Translations under genes and position numbers: made by a program | Shown: piece by piece, positions 7,404 through 15,693 of the stretch | Position numbering within the stretch: position 1 is the first letter of the stretch | Layout: every line of letters begins with the position of its first letter | The notes under the pieces: model-generated | Told to the model about the DNA's origin: nothing | Seen by the model: only the letters and a program-made list of their open reading frames with translations | Databases searched by the model: none | Source of the DNA: Roseateles_B flavus | Lineage (GTDB): Bacteria > Pseudomonadota > Gammaproteobacteria > Burkholderiales > Burkholderiaceae_C | Assembly (NCBI RefSeq): GCF_039872765.1 | Contig: NZ_JBDPZC010000001.1 | Location: 1-64,000, forward strand | DNA length: 64,000 nt | Direction of reading: 5' to 3'

Positions 7404-8354
7404 TCATCCCGGAGTTCCCTGTCCGGATCCGGTGCGCCGTGGCGGCTCCAGGCCGCGCCCCTGCAGCACGGGCAGGGTGCGCAGCCGCTCGGCGGCGAAC
7501 TGCACGAACTGGCGCACCTTGGCCGTGGCCAGCCGCCCCGCCGGATAGACCAGGTGCACCGGCACGGGCGGCGGCTCGCAGTCGCGCATCAGCACGCGCA
7601 GGCGGCCGTCGCGGACCTCGTCCGTGACCTGGTAGGCCAGGGCGCGGGTGATGCCCTGGCCGGCCACCGCCGCCGCCACCTTGGTGCCGTTGGCATTCAC
7701 GATCAGGCGCTCCGCGGGCGGCCGCATGCTCTTGTGCCCGGGGAACTGCCAGTCGACCCGCCCCTGGCCCTCGATGCTGAACCCGATGATGCGATGCCGG
7801 GCCAGGTCGGCCGGCGTGCGGGGGCGGCCGGCCCGGGCCAGGTAGGCCGGTGCCGCCACCATCGCCACGCGCAGGCTGCCCACCGGCACGGCGGTGAGCC
7901 CGGAGTCCGGCAACTGGCCGATGCGCAGGGCCACGTCAAAGCCCTCGTCGATCAGGTGGACCAGGCGATTGCTGAAGAAGGCGCGGGCCTCCAGCTGCGG
8001 GTGCTGGTCCAGGAACTCGAACAGCAGAGGCGCGATATGGCGCTGACCGAAGAGCTCGGGCGCCGTCACCGCGAGCCGCCCCTGGACCAGCTGGCGCTGG
8101 CCCGTCACGGCGGCCTCGGCGGCGTCCAGCTCGGCCAGCACGCGCCGCGCATCGCCGAGGTACTGCTCGCCGGTCTCGGTCAGCTGCAGGCTGCGCGTCG
8201 TGCGGACCAGCAGCGGCGCGCCCAGGCGGCGCTCCAGCAGGGCGATGGCCCGGGTGACGGTGGGCGCCGAGACCTCCTGCTGGCGGGCCGCGGCGGCCAG
8301 GCTGCCGGCCTCCGCCACGGCGACAAAGGTCCGGATGCACTGCAGGTGATCCAT
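7404..8354 (-). CDS. LysR-family transcriptional regulator
   Basis: A 316-aa LysR regulator: N-terminal HTH at about residues 1-60 (GSLAAAARQQEVSAPTVTRAI) and the two-lobed effector domain after about residue 90. The start MDHLQCIRTF at 8354 has AAAGGA upstream at good spacing; the longer frame to 8438 is rejected because it crosses the operator. It is divergent from the GST gene at 8462. A perfect 23-bp palindrome lies 8 bp upstream of its own start, fitting autoregulation plus control of the GST/flavin-enzyme pair. Confidence 0.93.
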   Translation of the reverse strand: MDHLQCIRTFVAVAEAGSLAAAARQQEVSAPTVTRAIALLERRLGAPLLVRTTRSLQLTETGEQYLGDARRVLAELDAAEAAVTGQRQLVQGRLAVTAPELFGQRHIAPLLFEFLDQHPQLEARAFFSNRLVHLIDEGFDVALRIGQLPDSGLTAVPVGSLRVAMVAAPAYLARAGRPRTPADLARHRIIGFSIEGQGRVDWQFPGHKSMRPPAERLIVNANGTKVAAAVAGQGITRALAYQVTDEVRDGRLRVLMRDCEPPPVPVHLVYPAGRLATAKVRQFVQFAAERLRTLPVLQGRGLEPPRRTGSGQGTPG

Positions 8355-8362
8355 GGCAATCC

Positions 8363-8385
8363 TTTCAGAATCTGCAATTCTGAAA
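8363..8385. promoter_or_regulatory. Perfect palindrome TTTCAGAAT-N5-ATTCTGAAA, LysR operator
   Basis: Nine-bp arms at 8363-8371 and 8377-8385 are exact inverted repeats around CTGCA. The site contains the T-N11-A geometry of LysR boxes and lies between the divergent LysR and GST start codons, closer to the LysR gene as expected for autorepression. Confidence 0.75.
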
Positions 8386-8461
8386 TGTAGACGCAGGCTA
8401 TTCATCAAGTTCCAGGCAATGGATAGGCTGAGGCCCATTCATCACTCCGGGAGCGCCCGCC

Positions 8462-9115
8462 ATGTCTTCGCCGTCCACCGCCGCCACGAACTCCACGCCC
8501 GCCCGCCTGCATGGCTTTGCCCTGTCCGGCCATGTGCACCGGGTGCGTCTGCTGCTGTCCCTGCTGGGCCTGCCCTGGGAGGAACGAGAGCTGGACCTGC
8601 GCCAGGGTGAGCAGCGCCGGCCCGAATTCCTGGCGCTCAATCCCCTGGGCCAGGTGCCGGTGCTGGAGATCGACGGCCAGGTGCTGTCGGACAGCAATGC
8701 CATCCTGGTCTACCTGGCGTTGCGCCACGATCCCCGCCGCCAGTGGCTGCCGGAGTCCCCGGTGCAGCAGGCCGCCGTGCAGCGCTGGCTGAGCCTGGCC
8801 GCCGGCCCGCTGGCCCACGGGCCGGCAGCGGCTCGCGCGGCCGCGCTGTTCGGCCGTCCGCCGGTGCCCCAGGCCCCGGCCCTGGCCGAACGCCTGTTCG
8901 GTGCCATGGAGCAGCAGCTGGCCCGTCAACCCTGGCTGGCCGCGCCGCACCCGACGCTGGCCGACCTGGCGCTGTACGCCTACACGGCCCGCGCGCCGGA
9001 AGGCGGACTGTCGCTGGCGCCGTATGGGCACATCCGCCGCTGGCTGGCCGCGGTCGAGGCCTTGCCGGGATTCGTGCCCATGCCCGTCGCGCCAGGCCTG
9101 GAGGCGTTGTCATGA
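8462..9115 (+). CDS. Glutathione S-transferase family protein
   Basis: A 217-aa GST. The N-terminal thioredoxin-like domain covers about residues 14-92, with GHVHRVRLLLSLLG in the catalytic helix region, the cis-Pro in GQVPVLEIDG and the glutathione-binding DSNAI (SNAIL/TRAI position); an all-helical C-terminal domain follows. GGGAG lies upstream of the ATG. The stop overlaps the start of the next gene (ATGA), so the two form an operon divergent from a LysR gene. Probably detoxification of electrophiles; the exact substrate is unknown. Confidence 0.92.
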   Translation: MSSPSTAATNSTPARLHGFALSGHVHRVRLLLSLLGLPWEERELDLRQGEQRRPEFLALNPLGQVPVLEIDGQVLSDSNAILVYLALRHDPRRQWLPESPVQQAAVQRWLSLAAGPLAHGPAAARAAALFGRPPVPQAPALAERLFGAMEQQLARQPWLAAPHPTLADLALYAYTARAPEGGLSLAPYGHIRRWLAAVEALPGFVPMPVAPGLEALS

Positions 9116-10053
9116 GTGCACGCTTCCACGCGGGTGAGCAGCAGATGCACGAACGACTGGGCCTGCGCGAGGCCCTGTCCGAGCTGGGCGGGCGGATGAT
9201 CCGGGACGCCATGCCTGACCAGCATCGCGACTTCTTTGCGCAGCTGCCGACGATGTGGCTGGGCACCCTCGACGCTCAGGGCCAGCCCTGGGCCACCCTG
9301 CTCAGCGGCGCGCCGGGCTTCGCCCGCAGCCCGGACGCGCATCAGCTGCGGCTGGATGCTCGCCCGACGGCCGAGGATCCGGCCGCCCAGGGCCTGCACC
9401 CCGGCGCAGCCGTGGCGCTGCTGGGACTGGAGCCGCACACCCGCCGCCGCAACCGCATGAATGGCACGGTCCAGGCGCTGGACGCGGCCGGCTTCTCGGT
9501 TCGCGTGGGTCAGAGTTTCGGCAACTGCCCCAAGTACATCCAGGGCCGGCGGGCCGAGCACGTCCGGCGCGAGCCGGGGCCGGTCCAGACCCTGGGCCCT
9601 TCGCTCGGTGCCGAGGCGCTGGCCCTGGTGCAGGAGGCCGACACGCTCTTCATCGCCAGCAGCAGCAGCGCCCGGCCGGCGGGCACCGGCCCTCAGGGAG
9701 CGGGCGTCGACATCTCGCACCGCGGGGGCCGCCCCGGCTTTGTGCGCGTGCGGCGGGAGGCCGGGGGCGACCAGCTCATCGTGCCGGACTATGCCGGCAA
9801 CCGCTTCTTCAACACCCTGGGCAATCTGCTGGCCTGGCCGCGCGCGGGCCTGCTCTTCGTCGACTGGCAGCACGGCCATCTGCTGCAGCTGGCGGCGCAG
9901 GCCGAGATCCAGCATGAAGGCCCGGAGCTGGCGGACTTTCCGGGAGCCCAGCGCCTGCTGAAGCTGCGGCTGCTGCAGGGGCGCTGGCGCCCCGCGGCCC
10001 TGCCCCTGCGCTGGAGTGCGCCGGACCTGGCGCCGCAGTTCCTGCCGGCATGA
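9112..10053 (+). CDS. Pyridoxamine 5'-phosphate oxidase-family flavoprotein
   Basis: A 313-aa protein with the FMN-binding split-barrel pattern of the PNPOx family: FFAQLPTMWLGTLDAQGQPWATLLSG near residues 42-67 and a second barrel-like segment at DTLFIASSSSARP...VDISHRGGRPGFVRV, followed by DYAGNRFFNTLGNLL. This two-part arrangement is typical of the family annotated as pyridoxamine 5'-phosphate oxidase family protein, members of which are not known to act on the B6 vitamer itself. The gene overlaps the GST gene by 4 nt and is probably induced together with it by the divergent LysR protein. A role in redox defence or xenobiotic reduction is an inference. Confidence 0.85.
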   Translation: MSARFHAGEQQMHERLGLREALSELGGRMIRDAMPDQHRDFFAQLPTMWLGTLDAQGQPWATLLSGAPGFARSPDAHQLRLDARPTAEDPAAQGLHPGAAVALLGLEPHTRRRNRMNGTVQALDAAGFSVRVGQSFGNCPKYIQGRRAEHVRREPGPVQTLGPSLGAEALALVQEADTLFIASSSSARPAGTGPQGAGVDISHRGGRPGFVRVRREAGGDQLIVPDYAGNRFFNTLGNLLAWPRAGLLFVDWQHGHLLQLAAQAEIQHEGPELADFPGAQRLLKLRLLQGRWRPAALPLRWSAPDLAPQFLPA

Positions 10054-10066
10054 CGCGGCAGGCGGC

Positions 10067-10873
10067 TCAGCGGCCGCGGGCGGCGTCCATCCACGCGTTG
10101 GTGCGGGCGTAGTCCAGGGCGCGGGCCCAGCCGTCGAACTCGCCCTGCTCATGCAGGCGGGACATGTCCGTCAGCAGGGCGCCGTAGCAGGACTTGAACA
10201 GCGAGGCGCCCGCGCTGAGGCGGCGCACGCCGGCCGCGCGCAGGGCGTCGGCGCCAGCCAGGCCGGGCCAGCTCATCAGGTTCAGCGGCAGCGGTGTCGA
10301 CGCGGCCAGGCGGTGGGCCACGTCCAGATCGGCCAGCCCGGGCAGGAAGAGGCCGTCGGCGCCGGCGGCCGCATAGCGTGCCATGCGCGTGCGGGCCTCG
10401 TCTTCCAGCGCCTCGGGGGGCAGCGAGCGCTGCAGGTAGGTGTCGATGCGGGCATTGATGAACAGGCCCGGGCGCGGCAGGGCCTCGCGCAGCGCGCGCA
10501 GCTTGGCCTCCATCAGTGCGGGGGGCTGCGAGCCGTCTTCCAGATTGATGCCGACGACGCCCCGGGCGAGCAGCTCGCGCACCAGGGCGAGCACGGCGCC
10601 CGGCTCGTCGCTGTAGCCGTTCTCGATGTCCACCGTCAGAGGCAGGGGGTTGACGCGCTGGATGCGGGCGACGGCGTCCAGCAGCTCCTGGCGGGGCAGC
10701 AGGTCGCCATCGGCATGGCCCAGGGACCACGCCAGCGCGGCGCTGCTGGTGGCCAGGGCGCGGGCGCCGGCCTGCCGGGCGAGCACGGCGCTGCCGGCGT
10801 CCCAGACATTGGCCAGGATCAGCAGCTGGCCGGGGGCGTGGAGGGCATGGAAGTCTTGAATTGGCGTGCTCAT
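10067..10873 (-). CDS. Isocitrate lyase/PEP mutase-superfamily protein
   Basis: A 268-aa (beta/alpha)8 barrel of the PEP mutase/isocitrate lyase superfamily. NVWDAGSAVLARQAGARALATSSAA at the start gives the conserved WDAGSA segment; the metal and substrate region VDIENGYSD and GINLEDGS is present, and FINARIDTYL follows. The KKCGH catalytic loop of true isocitrate lyase is absent, so this is a C-C or P-C bond lyase of unassigned substrate (methylisocitrate-, oxaloacetate- or phosphonopyruvate-like). It is convergent with the PNPOx-family gene, 13 bp apart. The 153 bp downstream hold no gene. Confidence 0.88.
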   Translation of the reverse strand: MSTPIQDFHALHAPGQLLILANVWDAGSAVLARQAGARALATSSAALAWSLGHADGDLLPRQELLDAVARIQRVNPLPLTVDIENGYSDEPGAVLALVRELLARGVVGINLEDGSQPPALMEAKLRALREALPRPGLFINARIDTYLQRSLPPEALEDEARTRMARYAAAGADGLFLPGLADLDVAHRLAASTPLPLNLMSWPGLAGADALRAAGVRRLSAGASLFKSCYGALLTDMSRLHEQGEFDGWARALDYARTNAWMDAARGR

Positions 10874-11026
10874 GACAGTGCAGGCAGTGGATGGAATGCC
10901 TGCACTCTAGACGCCAGGACCGCTCGGGGCTGGACGGAATCGGACCTGTGCCTCACGGTTCGCGCGCACAGCGGACGTGGCGGGCCGGGCGGCCAGCGCA
11001 CGCCGCTCAGGCCGCTCAGGCCGGCT

Positions 11027-11542
11027 TCACTTCGCCTTCTTCTGCTGCTGCGCTGGCGCTTGCGCTGGCTGCTGTGACGGCTGCTGCGATTGCAGGCGCT
11101 CGGTCTCGGCCTTGATCATGTCCTCCAGCTCGCCCAGGTGGGCCTGCACGCGCCGCTGGCCCATCTGCATGCCCTGCCCCATGAGCGCGGGCAGGCGCTC
11201 GATGGCCTTGCGGCCCACGGGGGTCTGGTAGAACTCGCGCAGAGTGGCCAGCTCCTCGCCGGTGAACTCCTTGGCATAGATGTCGACCAGCTCGTCCTTG
11301 AGCCCCTCATAGCTCATGTACTTGGCCATGAACTTCAGCATCACCTCCCGGTAGGGCACGAGCTTGGGCTGGCGCTGGATCTGGGCGTCCAGCGAGGTCT
11401 CGATGGATTCCTGCAGCACGCGCTGCAGGTTCAGGGTGTCGAGCAGGCGGGCGGCCTCGACGGGCGCCGTGTCGGCGGCAAAGCCCAGGCTGCTGAAACC
11501 CAGGGTGGCGATGGCGAGGGTGGTCTTGAAAAGGTGCTTCAT
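11027..11542 (-). CDS. DUF2059 exported protein
   Basis: A 171-aa protein with a clean signal peptide (MKHLFKTTLAIATLGFSSLGFA, cleavage near residue 22). The DUF2059 core is visible as ELVDIYAKEFTGEELATLREFYQTPVGRKAIERLPALMGQGMQ (residues about 89-131): a helical segment that occurs in many proteobacterial periplasmic proteins of unknown role. The C-terminal 25 residues are Gln-rich (QSQQPSQQPAQAPAQQQ) and probably disordered. GGGAAC lies upstream of the ATG at 11542. Downstream is the PEP mutase-like gene, same strand, 153 bp away, so probably a separate unit. Confidence 0.88.
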   Translation of the reverse strand: MKHLFKTTLAIATLGFSSLGFAADTAPVEAARLLDTLNLQRVLQESIETSLDAQIQRQPKLVPYREVMLKFMAKYMSYEGLKDELVDIYAKEFTGEELATLREFYQTPVGRKAIERLPALMGQGMQMGQRRVQAHLGELEDMIKAETERLQSQQPSQQPAQAPAQQQKKAK

Positions 11543-11646
11543 GGGTGTTCCCGGTTCTTGATCACTGGCGGCCCGGTCCGCGAGGAGGCCAGGGGGCAGG
11601 CAGGACGCACTTGTACCCCGGATTCGGGTCCGGCCTCAGCCTGGGC

Positions 11647-11859
11647 TCAGATCACGCCGCGCCGGACCTTGTCGCCCAGCACGGTGATGCCGCGCTGGCC
11701 ATTGGCCAGGGGGGCGGTCACCAGGCCCAGGTCCTGCAGGCGCTGCTGGAGGTGCTCCGGCACGACGCGACCGCCGGGCTGCTGGGGCATGTACCAGAGG
11801 TGGTCGCGTTCCTCGGGGGTCAGCTGGATGGGGGGGACTGCTTGGCTCATGGGCGGCAT
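11647..11859 (-). CDS. Small conserved-looking hypothetical protein
   Basis: A 70-aa soluble protein (67 aa if it starts at the second ATG, 11850). Composition is balanced, with LTPEERDHLWYMPQQPGGRVVPEHLQQRLQDLGL and a C-terminal basic stretch, suggesting a short winged-helix-like fold, but I do not recognise a family. It lies between the DUF2059 gene and the large exported protein, all on the minus strand. No ribosome site decides between the two starts. Confidence 0.55.
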   Translation of the reverse strand: MPPMSQAVPPIQLTPEERDHLWYMPQQPGGRVVPEHLQQRLQDLGLVTAPLANGQRGITVLGDKVRRGVI

Positions 11860-11888
11860 TGTGCCGTGGGCGGCGAGCCGGCGCGCCT

Positions 11889-13193
11889 TCAGCGGCTGGC
11901 GGCCGGTGCGGGACCCAGATATTGCGGGCGGGGCTCCGTCGGGTGCGCGTCATGCCAGCGCGTCAGCCAGGCTCGGGGTTCCAGCCCGCTGGCCTTCATG
12001 AGGTCCAGGCCCTGCTGCCATTCGCTGGTGCTCAGGCGGCGGAACTCCCAGTTGCGCAGCCTGGGCAGGCTCGGGCAGAGCGCTTTCGCCGGGATCGACC
12101 CCAGGGCCTCCAACTCCTGCGCCTCGTGCTCTCGATGGGCGCGGCTCACGGCCGCGTGCAGCAGGTGGCGCGATATCCACTGCTCATTGCCGCGATCCAG
12201 GATCTGGCCAATGGCCACCGCCAGCCACCGCTTGTAGGCGTCCTCTTGCTGCCAGAGGCGATCCGCAATGTGCAGACAGTGCTGCCGCGTGGCGGGCAGA
12301 GCGTCGGCATCGCGGCAGGCCAGGGCCAGGCTCAGCAGGTCGGGACCTCCTGCGGCGTTGAACTCATGCAGCAGCATGGCTTCGGCGTGGTACGCCAAGC
12401 CGGGCTCGTGCTCGACCGGCAGGGTGAGCAGCATCGTCACGATCTCGCCATCATGCGACTCCCCGTGCGTGGCCTGAGCGGCGATCTGGGCGATCAGTTC
12501 GGCCTGGCGCTGGCGGCTCATCGCCAATGTGTCCAGCTGGGCCACCCAGGCCAGGATGTTGTCCGGCTCCAGTCGGGACCACTGCGTCGCCTCGATGTTC
12601 GTGCATTCGTCCGGCGCGCAAGGGCGCCGCAGGGCCAATGCCGTGAGCAGTGGATCGGTCGAACGCCGGGCGAGGTCCTGCAGCCGGGCGCGGCTGCCGG
12701 CATCCTCCCTGGGCAGGGCGAAGAAGGCCTCGTCCAGGAAGTCCGCCAGGGCTACCGAGCGCAGGTCGCCCCGCTTCCTCAGCTGCCGCACCCAGCGTGC
12801 ACGCGCCTCGCGCTGCGCCGCGCGGAGGACCCTCATGCCGTCCGTCTGCTCCAGCTGCTCGCGGCTGCTCTCTGGGTGTTGCTGCTCGTCCTTTTCGGAC
12901 TCCGCGGCCCCGTAGCCGCACCAGTCCGCGCGCATGCGCAGGGCGCGGGGAGAGAGGCTGGCGGTGCCGTTGGCAGAGGCTGCGGAGGCGGCCTGAGCGA
13001 CGCTCACGCGGGCGGCCTTCGGGGTCATCGGGGCAGAGCCCGGCTCCGCCGGCGAGGTCAGCGGGGCCGGCCATGATGCCGCCGGCCCTGCGACGCGCGG
13101 CAAGGCACTCGCCTCGCGCCCGCCCAATTGCCACCATCCGGCCAAAGCCAGGCCCAGCAGGGCGCCAGCGGCGATCCAGAGTCTCACTCTCAT
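11889..13193 (-). CDS. Membrane-anchored hypothetical protein, 434 aa
   Basis: Residues 6-24 (WIAAGALLGLALAGWW) form a single N-terminal membrane anchor or uncleaved signal, followed by about 90 residues rich in Ala/Pro/Ser and then a mostly helical domain with scattered Cys, His and Trp (MRADWCGYG, RRPCAPDECTNIEATQW, RQHCLHIADRLWQQEDAYKRW). I do not recognise the family. The start at 13193 is fixed by a GAGGAGGG ribosome site and by the anchor; the open frame runs up to 13385 without such support. Expected location: periplasmic face of the inner membrane. Confidence 0.7.
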   Translation of the reverse strand: MRVRLWIAAGALLGLALAGWWQLGGREASALPRVAGPAASWPAPLTSPAEPGSAPMTPKAARVSVAQAASAASANGTASLSPRALRMRADWCGYGAAESEKDEQQHPESSREQLEQTDGMRVLRAAQREARARWVRQLRKRGDLRSVALADFLDEAFFALPREDAGSRARLQDLARRSTDPLLTALALRRPCAPDECTNIEATQWSRLEPDNILAWVAQLDTLAMSRQRQAELIAQIAAQATHGESHDGEIVTMLLTLPVEHEPGLAYHAEAMLLHEFNAAGGPDLLSLALACRDADALPATRQHCLHIADRLWQQEDAYKRWLAVAIGQILDRGNEQWISRHLLHAAVSRAHREHEAQELEALGSIPAKALCPSLPRLRNWEFRRLSTSEWQQGLDLMKASGLEPRAWLTRWHDAHPTEPRPQYLGPAPAASR

Positions 13194-13564
13194 GCTCCCT
13201 CCTCGGCCGAGGAGTGTAGAACCTCCATTAGCAGGCGGCCGGCGCAGCGGAGGAGGGCCGGCGCGGTGACCCGGCGGCAGGGCTGTGCGCATAGCGAAGC
13301 GCGCCGGCCTGCTCAGACCTGGCGGAATGTGGGTGCGCACTCCATGGATTGCTGCTGGTGCGCCTGGAGGCGGGCATACCGTCACAGGGGCGCAGGCGGG
13401 ACACTGTCAGAACTGACAGGTGTCGATCCACCGCTGCCTGGCATTAGCCTCCGCGGCGGCTGCGGGCGGCCTCATGCGCCGTCCGCTGACCCCCACGGCG
13501 CGAGCCCTGCGACAGGGCCGCGTCATCGAACGGCAAGACCCATCCACTACGAGGGAGAGAACCC
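13194..13564. other. 371-bp intergenic region with a divergent promoter
   Basis: The region separates the minus-strand anchored protein from the plus-strand exported protein at 13565. It contains a lux-box-like dyad at 13402-13421 and a possible -10 (CATTAG) at 13442-13447; I see no credible gene in it. The short frames present have no ribosome sites and lie in GC-rich sequence open by chance. Confidence 0.6.
13402..13421 (+). promoter_or_regulatory. lux-box-like dyad CTGTCAG-AA-CTGACAG
   Basis: Perfect 7-bp arms at 13404-13410 and 13413-13419 give the CTG-N10-CAG form of LuxR-family (quorum-sensing) boxes, with flanks CA and GT. The dyad is centred at 13411.5; if CATTAG at 13442-13447 is the -10, the centre falls near -42, the class II activator position. 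No luxI or luxR gene lies in the window. Another dimeric regulator could equally use it. Confidence 0.45.
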
Positions 13565-14539
13565 ATGAAAGCGATCCAAGCGATCGGATGCACCCTGGCC
13601 ATCCTGCTGTCCGCCAGCAGCGCCCAGGCCCGCAGCGGCAACACCTACCAGTCCTCCTTGAGCGGCAGCAGCTATGCGGCCTCCGCCACCTGGCAGGGCA
13701 GCAGCACGCCTCTGGCCGGCGGCGATCTGGCGCAGTCGGCGCAGATGAACAATCTGATCAACACGGCGCAGGGCTACTACCTGGGCATCCAGTGGGCCCT
13801 GAACGATGCGGTGCGGGCCGCGGCGGCGCAGTCCAGTGACGTCACGGTGCAGATGAAGTACCCCTCCGGCGTGCTGCGGGGCACCTTGAACGCCTCGCTG
13901 TCGGGCCTGCAGGGCGGGAACCTCCGCTTCAGGATGGACGGTCTGCGCTATGACGTCGTGCTCCAGGCCAACGGGCGTTCGGGGCCGGTGAGCTTCGAGT
14001 GCACGGTCTCCCTGAGCATCGGATCCATTGCCGCCACCCTGGACTACAACCCCTTCACCGGCGCCGTCAGCGGCGCCAACGTCACGTTCGAGCCCAGCCA
14101 GAGCACGGCCTGTGACAACTCCCTGGGTTGGGTGCCCTGGCTGGGGGACTACATCAACGGCAAGCTCGCCGGCGCGGCCGGGCAGATCGCGCTGGCCACG
14201 GGCACGTTCTCCGGCAGGATCCTCGACGTCGCTCCGCAGCAGGCCCTGTTCGGCTTCGTCAATGCCATCCAGCCCAACACCTACCTCTACGGTGGCATCG
14301 ACGTGGGCATGTACCTGAAGAACAACATCCAGACCCTGTACGTGAACAAGCAGGTGCGGGTCACGGTGGCCGAGCCCGCCTCGTTCTACGTTCCCACGCA
14401 GAACCACCTGCCCAGCCCGGGCTCCCGCACCGGCAAGGCCGTGGGCATCGAGTTCCTGGACAACGGGGTCTCCCAGGTGGGCTTCCAGGTCAACCTGACG
14501 CGCGCCTTCAACTGGGTGCTGATCTCCGGGGACGAGTAA
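13565..14539 (+). CDS. Secreted hypothetical protein, 324 aa
   Basis: A signal peptide (MKAIQAIGCTLAILLSASSAQA, cleavage near residue 22) is followed by a Ser/Gly/Thr/Asn-rich, beta-prone protein with two Cys (FECTV and STACDN) that could form one disulfide. There are no catalytic motifs I recognise and no C-terminal sorting signal. GGGAGAG lies just upstream of the ATG. The gene stands alone on the plus strand behind a possible quorum-type operator. Extracellular or periplasmic location is likely; function unknown. Confidence 0.75.
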   Translation: MKAIQAIGCTLAILLSASSAQARSGNTYQSSLSGSSYAASATWQGSSTPLAGGDLAQSAQMNNLINTAQGYYLGIQWALNDAVRAAAAQSSDVTVQMKYPSGVLRGTLNASLSGLQGGNLRFRMDGLRYDVVLQANGRSGPVSFECTVSLSIGSIAATLDYNPFTGAVSGANVTFEPSQSTACDNSLGWVPWLGDYINGKLAGAAGQIALATGTFSGRILDVAPQQALFGFVNAIQPNTYLYGGIDVGMYLKNNIQTLYVNKQVRVTVAEPASFYVPTQNHLPSPGSRTGKAVGIEFLDNGVSQVGFQVNLTRAFNWVLISGDE

Positions 14540-14563
14540 GCCCCGGCGCGGGCCGCCGCCGCT

Positions 14564-14794
14564 TCACTCCAGCGCGGCCCGCCGTCTCTGCACCGCCTCC
14601 CGCACGATGGGCAGCAGGGCCTCGGTGTCGGCATGCCCCGCCTCCAGGGCGCCGAGGAATTCGCGGCGCATGCGCGGCTCCCAGAATTTCTGCAGGTGCA
14701 GGGCGATGCCCTCCAGGGCTTCGGCATGGTCGGGCATGGCCTGGAAGAAGGTGCCGATCTGGTTGGCCATGCGGACGAGTTTGGCGATGTCCAT
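14564..14794 (-). CDS. fdsD: Formate dehydrogenase delta subunit FdsD
   Basis: A 76-aa helical protein with the family pattern MANQIGTFFQAMPDHAEALEGIALHLQKFWEPRMRREF. FdsD is the small last subunit encoded in fdsGBACD operons and is needed for full activity of the soluble NAD-linked molybdenum formate dehydrogenase. It is the last gene of the operon here, 19 bp after fdhD/fdsC. Confidence 0.93.
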   Translation of the reverse strand: MDIAKLVRMANQIGTFFQAMPDHAEALEGIALHLQKFWEPRMRREFLGALEAGHADTEALLPIVREAVQRRRAALE

Positions 14795-14813
14795 GGTGTG
14801 TCGCGATGCGTGT

Positions 14814-15686
14814 TCAGTGAGGCGCGGCGCTGGCGCCCTGGGAGCCCAGGTCCAGGCGTTCGGGGTGGCAGTAGACCACCAGATCCTGGCCGCGCGCGAA
14901 GCCGACCAGGGTCATGCCGGCCTGCGTGGCGGTGGCCACGGCGAAGCTGGTGGGAGCGGAGACCGCCGCCAGCAGCGGCACGCCGGCCATGGCGGTCTTC
15001 TGCACCATCTCGAAGCTGGCGCGGCTGGTCACGGCGATGAAGCCTTCGCTGGCCTCCACGCCCATGCGGGCCAGGGCGCCGATGAGCTTGTCCAGCGCGT
15101 TGTGCCGGCCCACGTCCTCGCGCAGCCAGCGCAGCTCGCCGTCGGCCGAGCACCAGGCCGCGGCATGCACGGCGCCGGTGGCCTGCTGCAGGGTCTGCTG
15201 CTCGCAGAACTGGCTCATCGCGTGAGCGATGGCCTCCCGACGCAAGACCTGACCCCCTGTGGCCGGCAGCGCGGGCAGGTCGCGCGCCACATGGGCCAGG
15301 CTCTCGGTGCCGCACAGGCCGCAGCCGGTGCGGCCGGCCAGGGTGCGGCGCCGTTCCTTCAGCCGGGCGAAGGCGCCGCTGGCGATCTCCAGCTTCAGCG
15401 TGATGCCCTGCGGGCCGGGCTGCTCCTCCACGCCGTAGAGCTCGTCCGGGCCCTGCAGGATGCCCTCGCTGAGCGAGAAGCCCAGCGCGAAGTCCTCCAG
15501 GTCCAGGGGCGTGGCCAGCATTACCGCATGGCTGACGCCGTTGTACTCCAGCGCCACGGGGACCTCATCGGCCACCCAGTCCAGCAGCTCCGCGCTGTGG
15601 CCGCCGCGCACGCGGCGCACCGGCAGCGCGCGGGCGCCCTCGCAGAAGTCCAGCGAGGGGGTGGCGGTGGCGCGCGGGCGTTTCAT
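14814..15686 (-). CDS. fdhD: Formate dehydrogenase accessory sulfurtransferase FdhD (FdsC)
   Basis: A 290-aa protein that transfers sulfur to the molybdenum cofactor before insertion into FdsA; in fds operons it is called FdsC. The sulfur-carrying motif CGLCG is intact (RTGCGLCGTESL), as are LREDVGRHNALDKLIG and the C-terminal TSRASFEMVQK region binding the cofactor. The start MKRPRA at 15686 has GAGG 5 nt upstream and lies 7 bp after the fdsA stop; an earlier ATG at 15707 would overlap fdsA. Confidence 0.95.
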   Translation of the reverse strand: MKRPRATATPSLDFCEGARALPVRRVRGGHSAELLDWVADEVPVALEYNGVSHAVMLATPLDLEDFALGFSLSEGILQGPDELYGVEEQPGPQGITLKLEIASGAFARLKERRRTLAGRTGCGLCGTESLAHVARDLPALPATGGQVLRREAIAHAMSQFCEQQTLQQATGAVHAAAWCSADGELRWLREDVGRHNALDKLIGALARMGVEASEGFIAVTSRASFEMVQKTAMAGVPLLAAVSAPTSFAVATATQAGMTLVGFARGQDLVVYCHPERLDLGSQGASAAPH

Positions 15687-15693
15687 CGGGGCC

